NCBI GenBank assembly: GCA_003427395.1
Contig: BFEA01000162.1
Location: 210,638-265,397 of the forward strand
DNA: 54,760 bases
DNA from: Chara braunii
Lineage: Eukaryota > Streptophyta > Charophyceae > Charales > Characeae
Direction: 5' to 3'
Below are positions 35,583-44,184 of the stretch, piece by piece. The first letter of the stretch is position 1, and every line of letters starts with the position of its first letter. The notes under the pieces are model-generated. The model saw only the letters and a list, made by a program, of their open reading frames with translations. It made no database searches and was not told the origin of the DNA. The translations under genes and the position numbers were made by a program.

Positions 35583-38500
35583 TTAGGAGGAGGGGGTGGC
35601 ATGTCTCCTGTACGTGGCGCTCTCCTGCACGGCACCCGAAACCCCTGGAACATCTCCCACGGTACGTCCTCCGCTGGAGGTAGACCCAGACCACACGGGT
35701 GACAAAGAACCCCATGGAACCGAAGGGATAGCCTGCCACGGTGGATGCTCGAGCCTCTGGTCGAAGATCCGCCGGTCCAATCGAGTAACATCGCGCACAA
35801 CATCTCTCGCCAACTCCTCCTGCGGAGCAAAGTGACTACGAGGACGTGGAGGCACAACCACCGGCTCAGACCCCAAATCCGTGATAACGGGCGGTGGCAC
35901 ATCATGCACTGCCACCTGAACCGGCTGCGACCGTCGGCCCTCAGCCAAGTGCAGGCCCGAGAATGGAACGACTGGACCCGTTGCTGTCTCCTGAACCACG
36001 GGCCGTGCGTCTCTAGCCCCCTCGTCTCGCCCCTGTCCTGCCTGCACAGCCTCATCCACTGCCTGTGGCCGGCCCTCCACAGGAACATCCACTGCCTATG
36101 GACCACCCTGCATAGCCGCATCGTCTGCCTTTGCAGCCACTCCCTCCATAACGTCCTCCCTTGCCACCACCCCGCCCTGCAGACCATCCCCCCCTGTCTC
36201 TCGACGCCTGGCCTCCTCCAAGGCCCGTGCGAACGCCTGAGCACGCGTGTTACTTGATGCCATAAGTCGAGCCCTCTCTCGCTTCATGATGTCGCGTGAT
36301 GTATCTGGAGACTCCGCCTCCGTCCTCTCTCTTGGGGTCTGCGTCCTCGTCTCGCCTGCTGCGTCGTGCTGTGATGGCGCCCGATCCGTCGATGTCGCCC
36401 TACAACTAGGTGGAGCGCCCATCGACATGTCGAAGTCGAAGTGCGTCCCCATCTCTGACTCCGCCCACCCTGTGGGAGAACAAATCCCCAGCTCCATCGC
36501 CATCCGCGGGGTCAAACCCCCCACGACCGGATCGACCTCCTCCCTGATGAAGCGCTGCACGAGCTGCTCATCGGTGTCCCATGCTCCATAGGAACGGCTG
36601 CCACCGTCGCCGCTATCGCTACCTCCTCCTCCCCCTCCACTGCTGCTGTTATCCCCCCCTCCACTGCTGCGTAACCTGGCACCTCCTCCTCAACCGTCGC
36701 CTGTGTTGGCACCTCCTCCTCCGCTGTCGCGACTGCTGGTGCCTCATGCGCCGCTGCTGCCACATCCCCCTCCTCAAGTGCGTCCCCCGGGGAAGTTGAT
36801 CGTGACCTCAACTGTCGAACCACCGTCGACCTCTGGAGAAACCCGTGCGGAGGCAAGGAGGATGCCAACTCCTCCGTCTCCGCCTGTGTAGTGGTCGGCT
36901 GAAAAGGCGAGACGGGGGTGGGCGGTGCAGGACTCAGCGCAGGAGGTGGCCTAATGGGCGACTCTCGCCTCGTAGGAGTAGGAGTCGGTCTCCCCGCCTC
37001 TGCAAGGCTCGAGCCCACATGCGAGCCCCCGGCTCTAGCATCGCGCACATGACCCGTGGAAGCCACCTCCCCGAAAGGGCCCCAAAAATCCCCGTCTCCC
37101 CTCAGCATGTCCCTGTCCGCCCGGTCCACCGCCCGTCGTGCGGTGTATGTCCTCATCTCGGCGTCATCGGCCTCCTCGTGCGTCTCGTCGATCTCGCGAG
37201 GGATGGGGAGCGCAAGGTCATCTGCTCCCTCGGGTGCAGGCTCCGCATCCGAGTCATCGTCCTTGGGTTATGGACGAAAAATGCAAGCACGTCTCTCGAA
37301 AACGGCATCAGCGGATGGCGGTGCGGAAGTCCCGATGGGATTGCGCGTAATAAGCGCAACCTGCTGGCGATCTCCTCCTCCGTCATCCCCTTGCGCATGC
37401 CCATGCCCACAGACTCCACCTCGAGTCCTGCCTGGCAGTCTAGCATCCCCTCGTCACGCTGCCATGGCAGCACGTAACCGCATCTTGCCCGCCGATACTC
37501 TGTCAACCGCACATTTGTGGTGATCTCAACGAGCTGCACGACCTTCTCAAAGGCCAACATGTTGCGCTTCTTCGTGTGGATGCCCTCGTGGACTGCCCAG
37601 CTCCTCTCCGCTGGAGAGGCGCAGGACCACATGTGCATCACACCAAGAGCGCACCGCTGCAACTCAGGGGTGCCAGCCCCGTACTGAGACCACCAAGACG
37701 CGCACTCGATCGTCTCGGCATCACCGCTACACGCACGCCCACGAGCACGCCCCTCCACCCGCCCCAATCACCAAACCTGCCCTGCTGCATGTGGAAGTCC
37801 TCGAACTGGAGGCAGACAAGGAGGTACTCCGCACCCTCCAACTCGAAACCCGTCTGCGTCAGAATGTACCTCTTGGCTTGCCTCACAAGCCAAGCATGGT
37901 ACTCCACCATGCCGGAAAAATAATGAACATGTCGCCTGCGGGGGTTCAGTAAGAACCCAACGCAGTGGGCCGGCTCTAGCATGTGCTGCATGCGGGCCTG
38001 CACACGCCTGATGATCCGGTCTGCGTATGAGGACCCCAAAGGAGCACATGCCTCCTTCACCCTCTGCACAAGATCCTGTGCCCACTCGACCATGAGCGAC
38101 ATGAACTGCCCTCCACGATCCATCCGCCGGAGCATCTGCATCACGGGCTCCATGATATGGACGATGGTGGCCACCCTCTGCCACCAAGGATCCCATCTGA
38201 TCTGTCGGCGCACCCACTGTGCCATGTAACAAACATCGGCAGACCACGGGATGGAGGCAAAAGCTCGCGAGCCATCCCCTCGCATCATGTCCTGCAAAGT
38301 GTTCTGCAGGGCCATGAGCCTCTCCAACATGGAGTACACAGATGCAAACCGGGTCTCGCATGAAAGAACAAGCCCCAGGTTGGGGCTGCGCTTCCTAAAA
38401 AAATGAAGGGCCGCCTGGTGGGTTTTGAAAAACACCACCAATACACGAGCGCGTGTGATAGTATCAACAAACGCATCGCAACACGTCCCCATGTCTGACA

Positions 38501-39042
38501 ACAATTTGTTGCAGACATGGATTGAGCATGAGAGCCAAGTGATCCTCCTCAATGCAAGAGGCATGGTCCCCGAGGCCATAGCCCTGGCAGCCCCGACGTA
38601 CGCTGAAGCGGAGTCAGTGCATATCGCATTGACCCGCTGCGGTCCGCCGAACCTAAACTTGTGGAAACGGTGACCCATCACCAAAGGACGTGCTCAGTAT
38701 CGTCCGGCTCCCCCTCTCGATTGATCGTCATGTACATGACGACCCCTCGAGAGCCTGAGGCGAGGAAATTCACGATCGGTCTCCCGTCTCGTGATTTCCT
38801 CCCGTCTGAGAGGATGGTGGCACCAATCACCCAGAATGGCTGCCTCGCCTCCTCCAACTCCTCAGCCAACTCCGCACGGTGGGTCTCCACCGCCTGCATG
38901 CGCGCAATCTCGCTGTGGCTAGGGAGCACAGCGCGCGGAGAATTGCCAGACTGCTGAAGAAGCACCTGCTAATATGCCCTCCATGCCTCGTTGCAAAAGG
39001 CATTGAAGGAAACCCCGTTGGAATAAAGCCAGCGAAGGAAGG
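35583..39042 (-). pseudogene. hAT-type transposase (DUF659), main part, interrupted
   Basis: On the minus strand from 39042: SNGVSFNAFCNEAW; an in-frame TAG at 38971-38969 where relatives have Gln; then the DUF659 catalytic segment with ATILSDGRKSRDGRPIVNFL at about 38823-38764; the ICTDSASAYVGAARAM box near 38625-38575; WLSCSIHVCNKLL; and CETRFASVYSML. The hAT dimerisation region with ECASWWSQYGAGTPELQ lies near 37710, and KKRNMLAFEKV near 37560. A long acidic, Ala/Glu-rich tail runs from 37156 to about 35583 with an in-frame TAG near 36097. Frame changes occur near 38680, 37768, 37262 and 36580. The reading frame does not start here: it continues at 54240 on the far side of Ty3-C. The gene is dead. 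Confidence 0.88.
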
Positions 39043-39091
39043 TGTTACATGCTGCGCCTGTAACAGGCTACACGGGCCATTTCCAGGCCCG
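39043..39091 (+). repeat. First 49 bases of the Ty3-C 5' LTR
   Basis: TGTTACATGCTGCGCCTG onward matches the start of the 3' LTR (52931). It contains the perfect stem CGGGCC/GGCCCG. It abuts the hAT coding sequence on the left and the nested insertion on the right. Confidence 0.9.
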
Positions 39092-39103
39092 CTGTCGGTG
39101 CGA

Positions 39104-39121
39104 ATACCCTTATAAGGGTAT
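39104..39121. repeat. Perfect 18-base palindrome near the left end
   Basis: ATACCCTT and AAGGGTAT around a central AT, 12 bases inside the insertion. It is the first of the strong stems in this element. Confidence 0.9.
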
Positions 39122-39426
39122 CGCCCTGTTTTTTTGCAAGCGATAGAAAATGGGTTTAGTTTAAAGTTTAAGCATACCGCGCGAGGCGCGGCTGCGTCTG
39201 TGATTCACATTTACTAGGGAGATTGATTAGAGTAAAGAGTGTGTGAGCGCGCAGTTTTAAGGTGCATGTGTGATTTTTCTTTTGTACTGTTCGAGGGACT
39301 GGCATAGTCGACCGACCCGGTTCTTAATTGCTAGTTAAGGTAGGGATGTTAAAAGTTCAACCTTCCTATCCGGCCCGTCCTACTAGCAGTAGGTTAGGCA
39401 TGCGGAATGGTGCGTGTGGCGGCCAT

Positions 39427-39535
39427 GGTGCAGTCTGAACAGGCCGGCGCGAACGCCTAGCGGTCGCGCGCTCGGCTGCAGATGAAGAAGTGGCCCAACG
39501 CGCCTTCTTAGGCCCTGAGCGTTACACTGCACCTG
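39427..39535 (+). other. Branched inverted-repeat domain
   Basis: GGTGCAGT near 39427 pairs with ACTGCACC near 39526. Enclosed between them are smaller stems: AACGCCTAGCGGT and AAGAAG/CTTCTT. Just outside, GCGG-TT-CCGC (about 39543-39557) gives another. The layout resembles a multibranch loop in RNA. Confidence 0.5.
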
Positions 39536-39674
39536 GTTATATGCGGTTCCGCGCATGCTAGTTCTAAGCTTGGGCCTAGCCCTATAGGTTACGACTTTGG
39601 ACTGAGACTACGGAGACCCGGGGGTCGAGGCCAGCAACCAGCAGTGAAGGAGCAAAGGAGCACCATATGAGGGA

Positions 39675-39800
39675 AACTGAGGGGTGGAGGGTCCTGCGGG
39701 ACTATGCCCCTTAGTTTTGTTGAAGTGGGGGGGGGATCCGACCACGGGCCCGCATGGCAGGACCGGGAAGGTGCTGTTAGGTCCTGCCCTCTTCTTTTTT
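39675..39800 (+). other. Two strong hairpins followed by a T-rich run
   Basis: AACTGAGGGG (39675-39684) pairs with CCCCTTAGTT (39707-39716) with one G-T pair, enclosing GTCC-tgc-GGGAC. Then GGCAGGACC (39756-39764) pairs perfectly with GGTCCTGCC (39780-39788), followed directly by ctcttctttttttg. A stem followed by a T-run resembles a terminator, but no transcription unit is defined here. Confidence 0.55.
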
Positions 39801-39892
39801 TGTTTTTATTCTAGTTTATTTTATTTTGTTTTTCTATCGATCCCATTTGGGTCTGAACCCAGTGCCGGCCCTGAGATTAACTGCAAACATCA

Positions 39893-39965
39893 ACAGGCCT
39901 AGCTTAGTTGGTAGACCTGTGAGCTGTGGAAATACAGACTAAAGTTTGAATCCAGATACTGTCAA
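39893..39965 (+). other. tRNA-like segment
   Basis: TAGCTTAGTTGGTAGAC resembles a tRNA D-arm with the pol III A box, and AAAGTTTGAATCC about 45 bases later resembles the T-arm/B box. The acceptor stem and anticodon arm do not fold cleanly, so it is a decayed tRNA, a SINE head, or chance. It lies about 30 bases upstream of a Ty3-A-type LTR. Confidence 0.35.
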
Positions 39966-39994
39966 TAACTCTGACTTAATCGGGGCCGGTCTGT

Positions 39995-40982
39995 TGAATG
40001 ATGATCCCTCAAGGTGAAACGGTATTCACTTGTTCGCAGTAGCGGATGCAGACCCAGGGCTCGATCCCTAAGTCCCACCTTACCTGTGTACAGTATCTGT
40101 GCCGACCCCGAGTATTTGAGCCCGTGACATGTGTTTTGACAGTTGTCGATTGTCTGTCGTAGGTCTGTGTAGTGGTAGGGGTTTGACCCGTAGGTCCGTC
40201 GAGTACGAGTCACGGCCGGTAGAGGTCGTGGCTATAGGGATCCTGAGAGGTCAAAGTCGTAGTTGCTACAGTCCTGAAGGGCCCAAGTCGTAGCTGCTAC
40301 AGTTCTGAGAGGTCAAGGTCGCAGCTGCTACAGTACTCGAAAGGCCAAGTTCACGAACTTCCGGAAGGTCCGGAAGTGGCCTTTCGAAGCTGCTCATGTT
40401 TTGAGACAGAGGCAAGTGGGCAAGTGGCGGAGTCTACCCGTGCTAAGTCAGCAGTCCCAGTCCTAGCTAGTCCTAGTCTAGTCTAGCGAGTACCAGATGG
40501 GACTGTGTGCACCACGGGCATGGGAAAGTGCCAGGCCAGCGAGCTACAAAAGTATAAACTGAAAAGCAGCGACCAGCCATTTATTCATTTCTGCGCAAGC
40601 CATGCGGAAGCGCTGCCACAACAATTTGTGCGAAGTGACCTGCAGTGAGCCCGAAGGCGAAGTGGTAGAGAAGGAGGGTAGCCATAGCGATAGGATAGCA
40701 GCGGCCATAGCCGCCATAGCCGTAGGTGTGTGCGGGCGGGCGCGAGTGTGCAGGGTGTTGCGTGGGGGATATCTAGGGTGATCCTGTGGGCAGCAACGTC
40801 GAGCAAGTGACGAACAGAGAGTGTACAGGCGATGTGTTGCCGTAGCCAGCTACAGTCAACTTGTACCTGGGTTGTGCTCTAGATTATTATATCTCGGAGT
40901 TCTGAATGGGCGCTTGACGCCAATTGCTGCGCAGCCTGTTGACATACATGTGAAGTGTGAGTGAAAGCGAGTCTGATTGTAT
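39995..40982 (+). repeat. Ty3-A-type LTR inside the nested insertion
   Basis: It matches the Ty3-A 3' LTR at 6955-7570 from ggtgaaacg-tattcac through gggctcgatccct, the repeated gtcgcagctgctacag blocks, gtggcctttcg, gggactgtgtgcac and aaagtataaac, and then extends about 320 bases further to a primer site. It gives the LTR part that Ty3-A lost at 7571. No matching second LTR is seen downstream. Confidence 0.75.
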
Positions 40983-40994
40983 TGGTATTAGAGT
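40983..40994 (+). other. Primer-binding site for initiator Met tRNA
   Basis: TGGTATTAGAGT differs at two places from TGGTATCAGAGC. It lies at the end of the LTR-like block, as expected for a 5' LTR. The preceding bases do not end in a clear CA. Confidence 0.6.
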
Positions 40995-41280
40995 TGGTAC
41001 CTGCTATCCCATGCACCATCGCCGTTGCAGCAGGAGAGAGGGGCGGGTTGTAGGGCGCCACAGTTGATGAGTGTCGTTAAGAAGGAGGTCCGTCGTAGCT
41101 GCGCTGCGGAGGAAGGGGCCGCATACCTGCACAACAGACAACCACGAAGAGAGAGAGAGATGAGCGATACGAGATTGGTTTGATACATACCTGTACTGAA
41201 GACGTTACCACGAGGAGGGGGATAGTGACGGAGGGGCTGCTCAATTACTGTCTGTCTAGTTGATCTAAGCTACGGGAGAC
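40995..41280 (+). other. Ty3-A-type leader remnant
   Basis: It includes gagagagagatgagcgat and agattggttt at 41150-41180, matching the first 60 bases of the window. After about 41200 the resemblance to Ty3-A fades, and no gag follows. Confidence 0.6.
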
Positions 41281-41486
41281 CTGGAGCGAGATCGGGGACT
41301 TACTTGTTGGTGGGGTGTTGCGACCGTGGGGGCTGCAGTGCGCATGATTACTGCTGCTAGAGAGCTGCATACTGTCCTGGTGAGCCACAAGTGTTGCCGA
41401 CGTTTTGAGCTAGTGTTGACCTTGCTTGAGCATTGCGGCGGCAGCAGCAAGGGAGACTGCCAGGGCCATGGTTGCGAGGGTCCAAT

Positions 41487-41513
41487 AGTTGGTTGTGTGT
41501 GAATGGCCTGACT
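41487..41513 (+). repeat. 5' arm of a 27-bp perfect long-range inverted repeat
   Basis: All 27 bases are the exact reverse complement of 42584-42610, 1,070 bases away. The pair encloses the seven-copy hairpin array and the first hairpin of the second family. A perfect match of this length over such a distance is not expected by chance. Confidence 0.9.
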
Positions 41514-41540
41514 GCTATGTTTTGTTCTATTTTCTGAAGG

Positions 41541-42222
41541 GCCAAGCATTGTTTCTAAGACGAATGGCCTAGTTGTTGTTTCCTTTTGAAGTATTAACTG
41601 TGAAAACTTTAAGGACCAGACATTGTTTCTAAGACGAATAGTCTGGCTGCTATTTATTTTGGGTTGTTTCTGGACAGTCTCTGAGACTTGACCCAGGGTA
41701 CTCTGCTTTTTTTTTGTGCTGAGAAAAGAGGTTTGAGCATTGTTTCCAAGACGAATGGCTCAACTCTTTTGGTTGTTTTATTCTGAGGGAGGTTCAGGCT
41801 AAAGACTGGACATTGTTTCTAAGACGGATGGTCTAAGTCTGAGGCCACAGGATTTTAATATGAACAAAGGAATAGGACTTTCTATATTTCTACATATATA
41901 TATTTATGAGAACAAGGCTAGCTAGACACTATTTCTGAGACGAATGGTCTGACTATAGCCTTATCACTAATTAAGAGAGTATAACTAAGAGCTATAATTG
42001 AAGGTAACTTGGGCCGGCTGAGTCCTACGCTCATTTTTGAAGATAAAGTTCAGAGGATTATATATAACTTGGCTATTTAAACAGATCAGGGCGACTAAGC
42101 ATTGTTTCTAAGACGAATGGCTTAGCCACATGCCCAATGAAGAGAGAAGTAGTTGTGCAACCTGTTCGTGTATAACTAAGGCAGAGAGTTAGCATTGTTT
42201 CTAAAACGAATGGCCTAACTCG
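41541..42222 (+). repeat. Seven-copy hairpin array, conserved core on covarying stems
   Basis: The core ATTGTTTCTAAGACGAAT, or a close variant, occurs with its first base at about 41548, 41622, 41739, 41812, 41928, 42101 and 42194. The core itself folds: ATT with AAT, a bulged G, then GTTT with AGAC (one T-G pair) around a CTA loop. The flanks differ in every copy but pair with each other: CCAGAC/GTCTGG (copy 2), TTGAGC/GCTCAA (3), TGGAC/GTCTA (4), TAGAC/GTCTG with outer GGCTA/TAGCC (5), CTAAGC/GCTTAG (6), and GAGTTAGC/GCCTAACTC with one bulge (7). Copy 1 is imperfect. Spacing is irregular (about 72-175 bases), so this is not simple tandem slippage. I know no RNA family with this core. Confidence 0.85.
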
Positions 42223-42506
42223 ATGCCCTATGTAAGCTGGGTATAAAGGGATAAATCATTGAGAGGCTATGAACTATTGTTTGCCAAGGATGACTTGGGT
42301 TGGTGAGTGTACTTACCTTTGTGGTCCGACCTGCATGTGGCTGAGTGAAATTACTACTTAGTCTGAGTTTCAGTTTAATAGGTAGTTGCTTTAGTTGCTC
42401 GCCACGTGCTAGAGCGATAGGAGTTAATTCAATTTCTTCATTTTCTGAGCTAACTTTATTTAACTCAGGACAATTCTCGCATTTTCTGGGATCATTTTTT
42501 TATTTA

Positions 42507-42945
42507 CTTGGCTTTGTATAAATCTTGGCAAGTGAGTTTCTCTGAGGGAAGCGCTGCCAAAATTTCTACAAATCCAAGGAGTTAGTCAGGCCATTCACAC
42601 ACAACCAACTTTTCAAAGTTCAGCTTGTCTAAGTTTTGTACATGACTTAGTAAAAATCTGGAAAGTCTCCTTTTCTAAAGGGAATGCTGCCAAAATTTTT
42701 ACTAATTCAGGGAGTTAGATAAAAATTGGACTTTGAAGAGTCAAAGCTATTTTCAAGTTTTGAACTTAGCTTTGTATAAAATTTGAAATAACGTTTTTCT
42801 AAAGGGAGTGCTGCCCAAAATTTTGCTAGTTCAGGGAGTTAGACAAAATTTAACCTTCTTAAGTTAGAGATTATTTATGTTTTCATATTTGAGTTTATAT
42901 AAATTCTGGAAAGACACTTTTCCTACGGGAAGCGCTGCCGAAGTT
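42507..42945 (+). repeat. Second hairpin family, four copies of about 130-140 bases
   Basis: Each copy has a conserved apical segment (ctaaagggaagcgctgcc type, near 42541, 42671, 42798 and 42921), followed downstream in most by a ggagttaga-type segment, on an AT-rich stem that differs between copies. In copy A CTTGG, TTTGTA, AAAT and TTGGCA (42507-42530) pair with TGCCAA, ATTT, TACAAA and CCAAG (42555-42578), separated by single mismatches. In copy B TTAGTAAAAAT (42647-42657) pairs perfectly with ATTTTTACTAA (42695-42705). In copy C GAAC-t-TAGC and AAAATTTG pair with their complements at 42816-42832. Copy D is weaker. Confidence 0.8.
42584..42610 (+). repeat. 3' arm of the 27-bp long-range inverted repeat
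   Basis: Exact reverse complement of 41487-41513. It lies six bases after hairpin A of the second family. It is followed by a small hairpin, AACTTT-tc-AAAGTT at 42607-42620, which overlaps the arm by four bases and could compete with it. Confidence 0.9.
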
Positions 42946-42968
42946 TTTCTAGAGGAGTTAGATTATAT

Positions 42969-43022
42969 TTTGGCAGGTGGCGATTCTGGCAATCCACCCT
43001 GAATAGGGGAGATCCTGCCAAA
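42969..43022 (+). other. Three-way-junction-like fold
   Basis: TTTGGCAGG (42969-42977) pairs perfectly with CCTGCCAAA (43014-43022). Inside, TGG (42978-42980) pairs with CCA (42994-42996), and CCCT-gaat-AGGG (42997-43008) forms a short hairpin. Everything between the outer strands is accounted for except a short gagat linker and the loop of the first arm. Confidence 0.7.
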
Positions 43023-43103
43023 GGTCTATCTTTTCTTTGGACGCTTGCTTACAGGTAGGTTCAAGTTTAGATAGTTAGAACGACTTTTGAGTACGAGCGC
43101 GAC

Positions 43104-43269
43104 ATGGAGATTGTTCTCCATAAACTTATAGATCTAGCTTGGGGGATTGGCCTGTCTGTGTTACATGTCCTCTTGATCGTTTGATTCAAGATCAGGATTA
43201 GACTCAGCTTGATCCTACAAGGATCATCTTCTGTTATCAGTGATAACAGGTCGATGGCCGATTCGTCGG
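43104..43269 (+). other. Run of perfect short-loop hairpins
   Basis: ATGGAG-attgtt-CTCCAT (43104-43121), TGATCCT-aca-AGGATCA (43210-43226), CTGTTATC-agt-GATAACAG (43231-43249) and CCGA-ttcg-TCGG (43258-43269). The last has a UUCG loop if transcribed and is enclosed by GTCGA/TCGAC. The last three are separated by only 4 to 8 bases. Confidence 0.75.
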
Positions 43270-43786
43270 TTTACGACTCGACTTCAATTCACCGTCAATG
43301 CTCAACCTAAAAGGCTTTAGCCCTGGTGTTTTTTTTTTATTTTTTTATTAAGGTTTTCACCCGGACTTTTATTGAATGGCCATTTAACAAAGGTATTGAG
43401 TATTTAATTATGGTTGGTTGGACAAGGGTTGGAGCTTGCATGGCTGAAGCGAGGGGTATGAGTGCAGAGGTTGGTTGAAGTTGACACCGTGTAGTGCATG
43501 GATTTTTGGTTGACTCTTTGATGTGATTGCAGGTATGTACTGTGGTTCGGATTTGAATTTGACTGCCTGCGATCACCCAAATATATGTGGTTGTGAGGAG
43601 TCCCGCCGTGATTGTGAGAAGTGATCGTAACATACATATCCCCCCTTGTATACATACATATGTACCTATACTAGGTGTTCACGCGGCCTGAAGGGCCCAC
43701 GCTTAAAGGTTTAATTGGGGTCGAGATTGAGCAAGAGAAAGAGAACCCCTCTATTTATCGAATGCTTCTTAAAGATTTCTTAATCG

Positions 43787-44184
43787 GACGTTGGTCCTGG
43801 GCCCGAGTTCAAGGTCCTTGTCCAGGACACCCCAGGTCCTAGACTCTGCATGGAAGGGATCCCGCCCCGCGCAGAGCCTATTTGCCCCGCCTACCGAGAC
43901 ACCCAGCCTAAAGGCCGGAGGTGCCACGGAGGCTGCACGGCTATTCCTTCATCAGTGCAATATCGTGAAGGGGTAGACCCTCACGATACCTCGAGAGTGA
44001 CACTTGAGTGTCATAAGCGGTACTCGGATCCACGAGGAACCGCTTGATTATGGGCACTACATAGTATGCCATTATTGCGACCGCTAGCGAATTCATGCAT
44101 TGCTCGTCGATACGAGTTAGCCCTACGTCCGCGCGATTTTATACTAAGTCTCGCGCGTGACGTCTATCCGATTTTCGCATCGGA
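43787..44184 (+). other. Hairpin-dense right arm of the nested insertion
   Basis: GTCCTGG/CCAGGAC and CTCTGC/GCAGAG lie near 43795-43890. TATCGTGA, GGGT and their complements form one stem at 43961-43988. TGACAC-ttga-GTGTCA is at 43998-44013, and AAGCGGT with inner CTCG/CGAG closing at ACCGCTT is at 44015-44045. CTCGT-cgat-ACGAG follows near 44100, ACGTC and GCGCGA with their complements near 44125-44165, and TCCGAT-tttcgc-ATCGGA at 44167-44184. Several are consecutive with almost no unpaired sequence. The plus-strand open frames here are interrupted or lack motifs. Confidence 0.75.

Noticed and set aside
33401-36244. A 947-codon minus-strand open frame
   Set aside because: It exists only because the 420 Ns contain no stops. 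The left part is a LINE C-terminus and the right part is the hAT tail.
39756-39800. Bacterial-type intrinsic terminator
   Set aside because: The stem plus T-run has the shape, but the context is eukaryotic and no transcription unit is defined, so it is kept only as a hairpin.
41541-42222. Seven-copy array as a CRISPR array
   Set aside because: Spacing is irregular, the conserved part is internal to hairpins, and the flanks pair with each other. The genome is eukaryotic.
41280-43400. Structured region as a hammerhead-bearing retrozyme
   Set aside because: I saw no CTGATGA...GAAA core in the region on the strand read.
43337-43655. Minus-strand open frames
   Set aside because: Two overlapping frames without motif in the hairpin-rich insertion; nothing supports coding.
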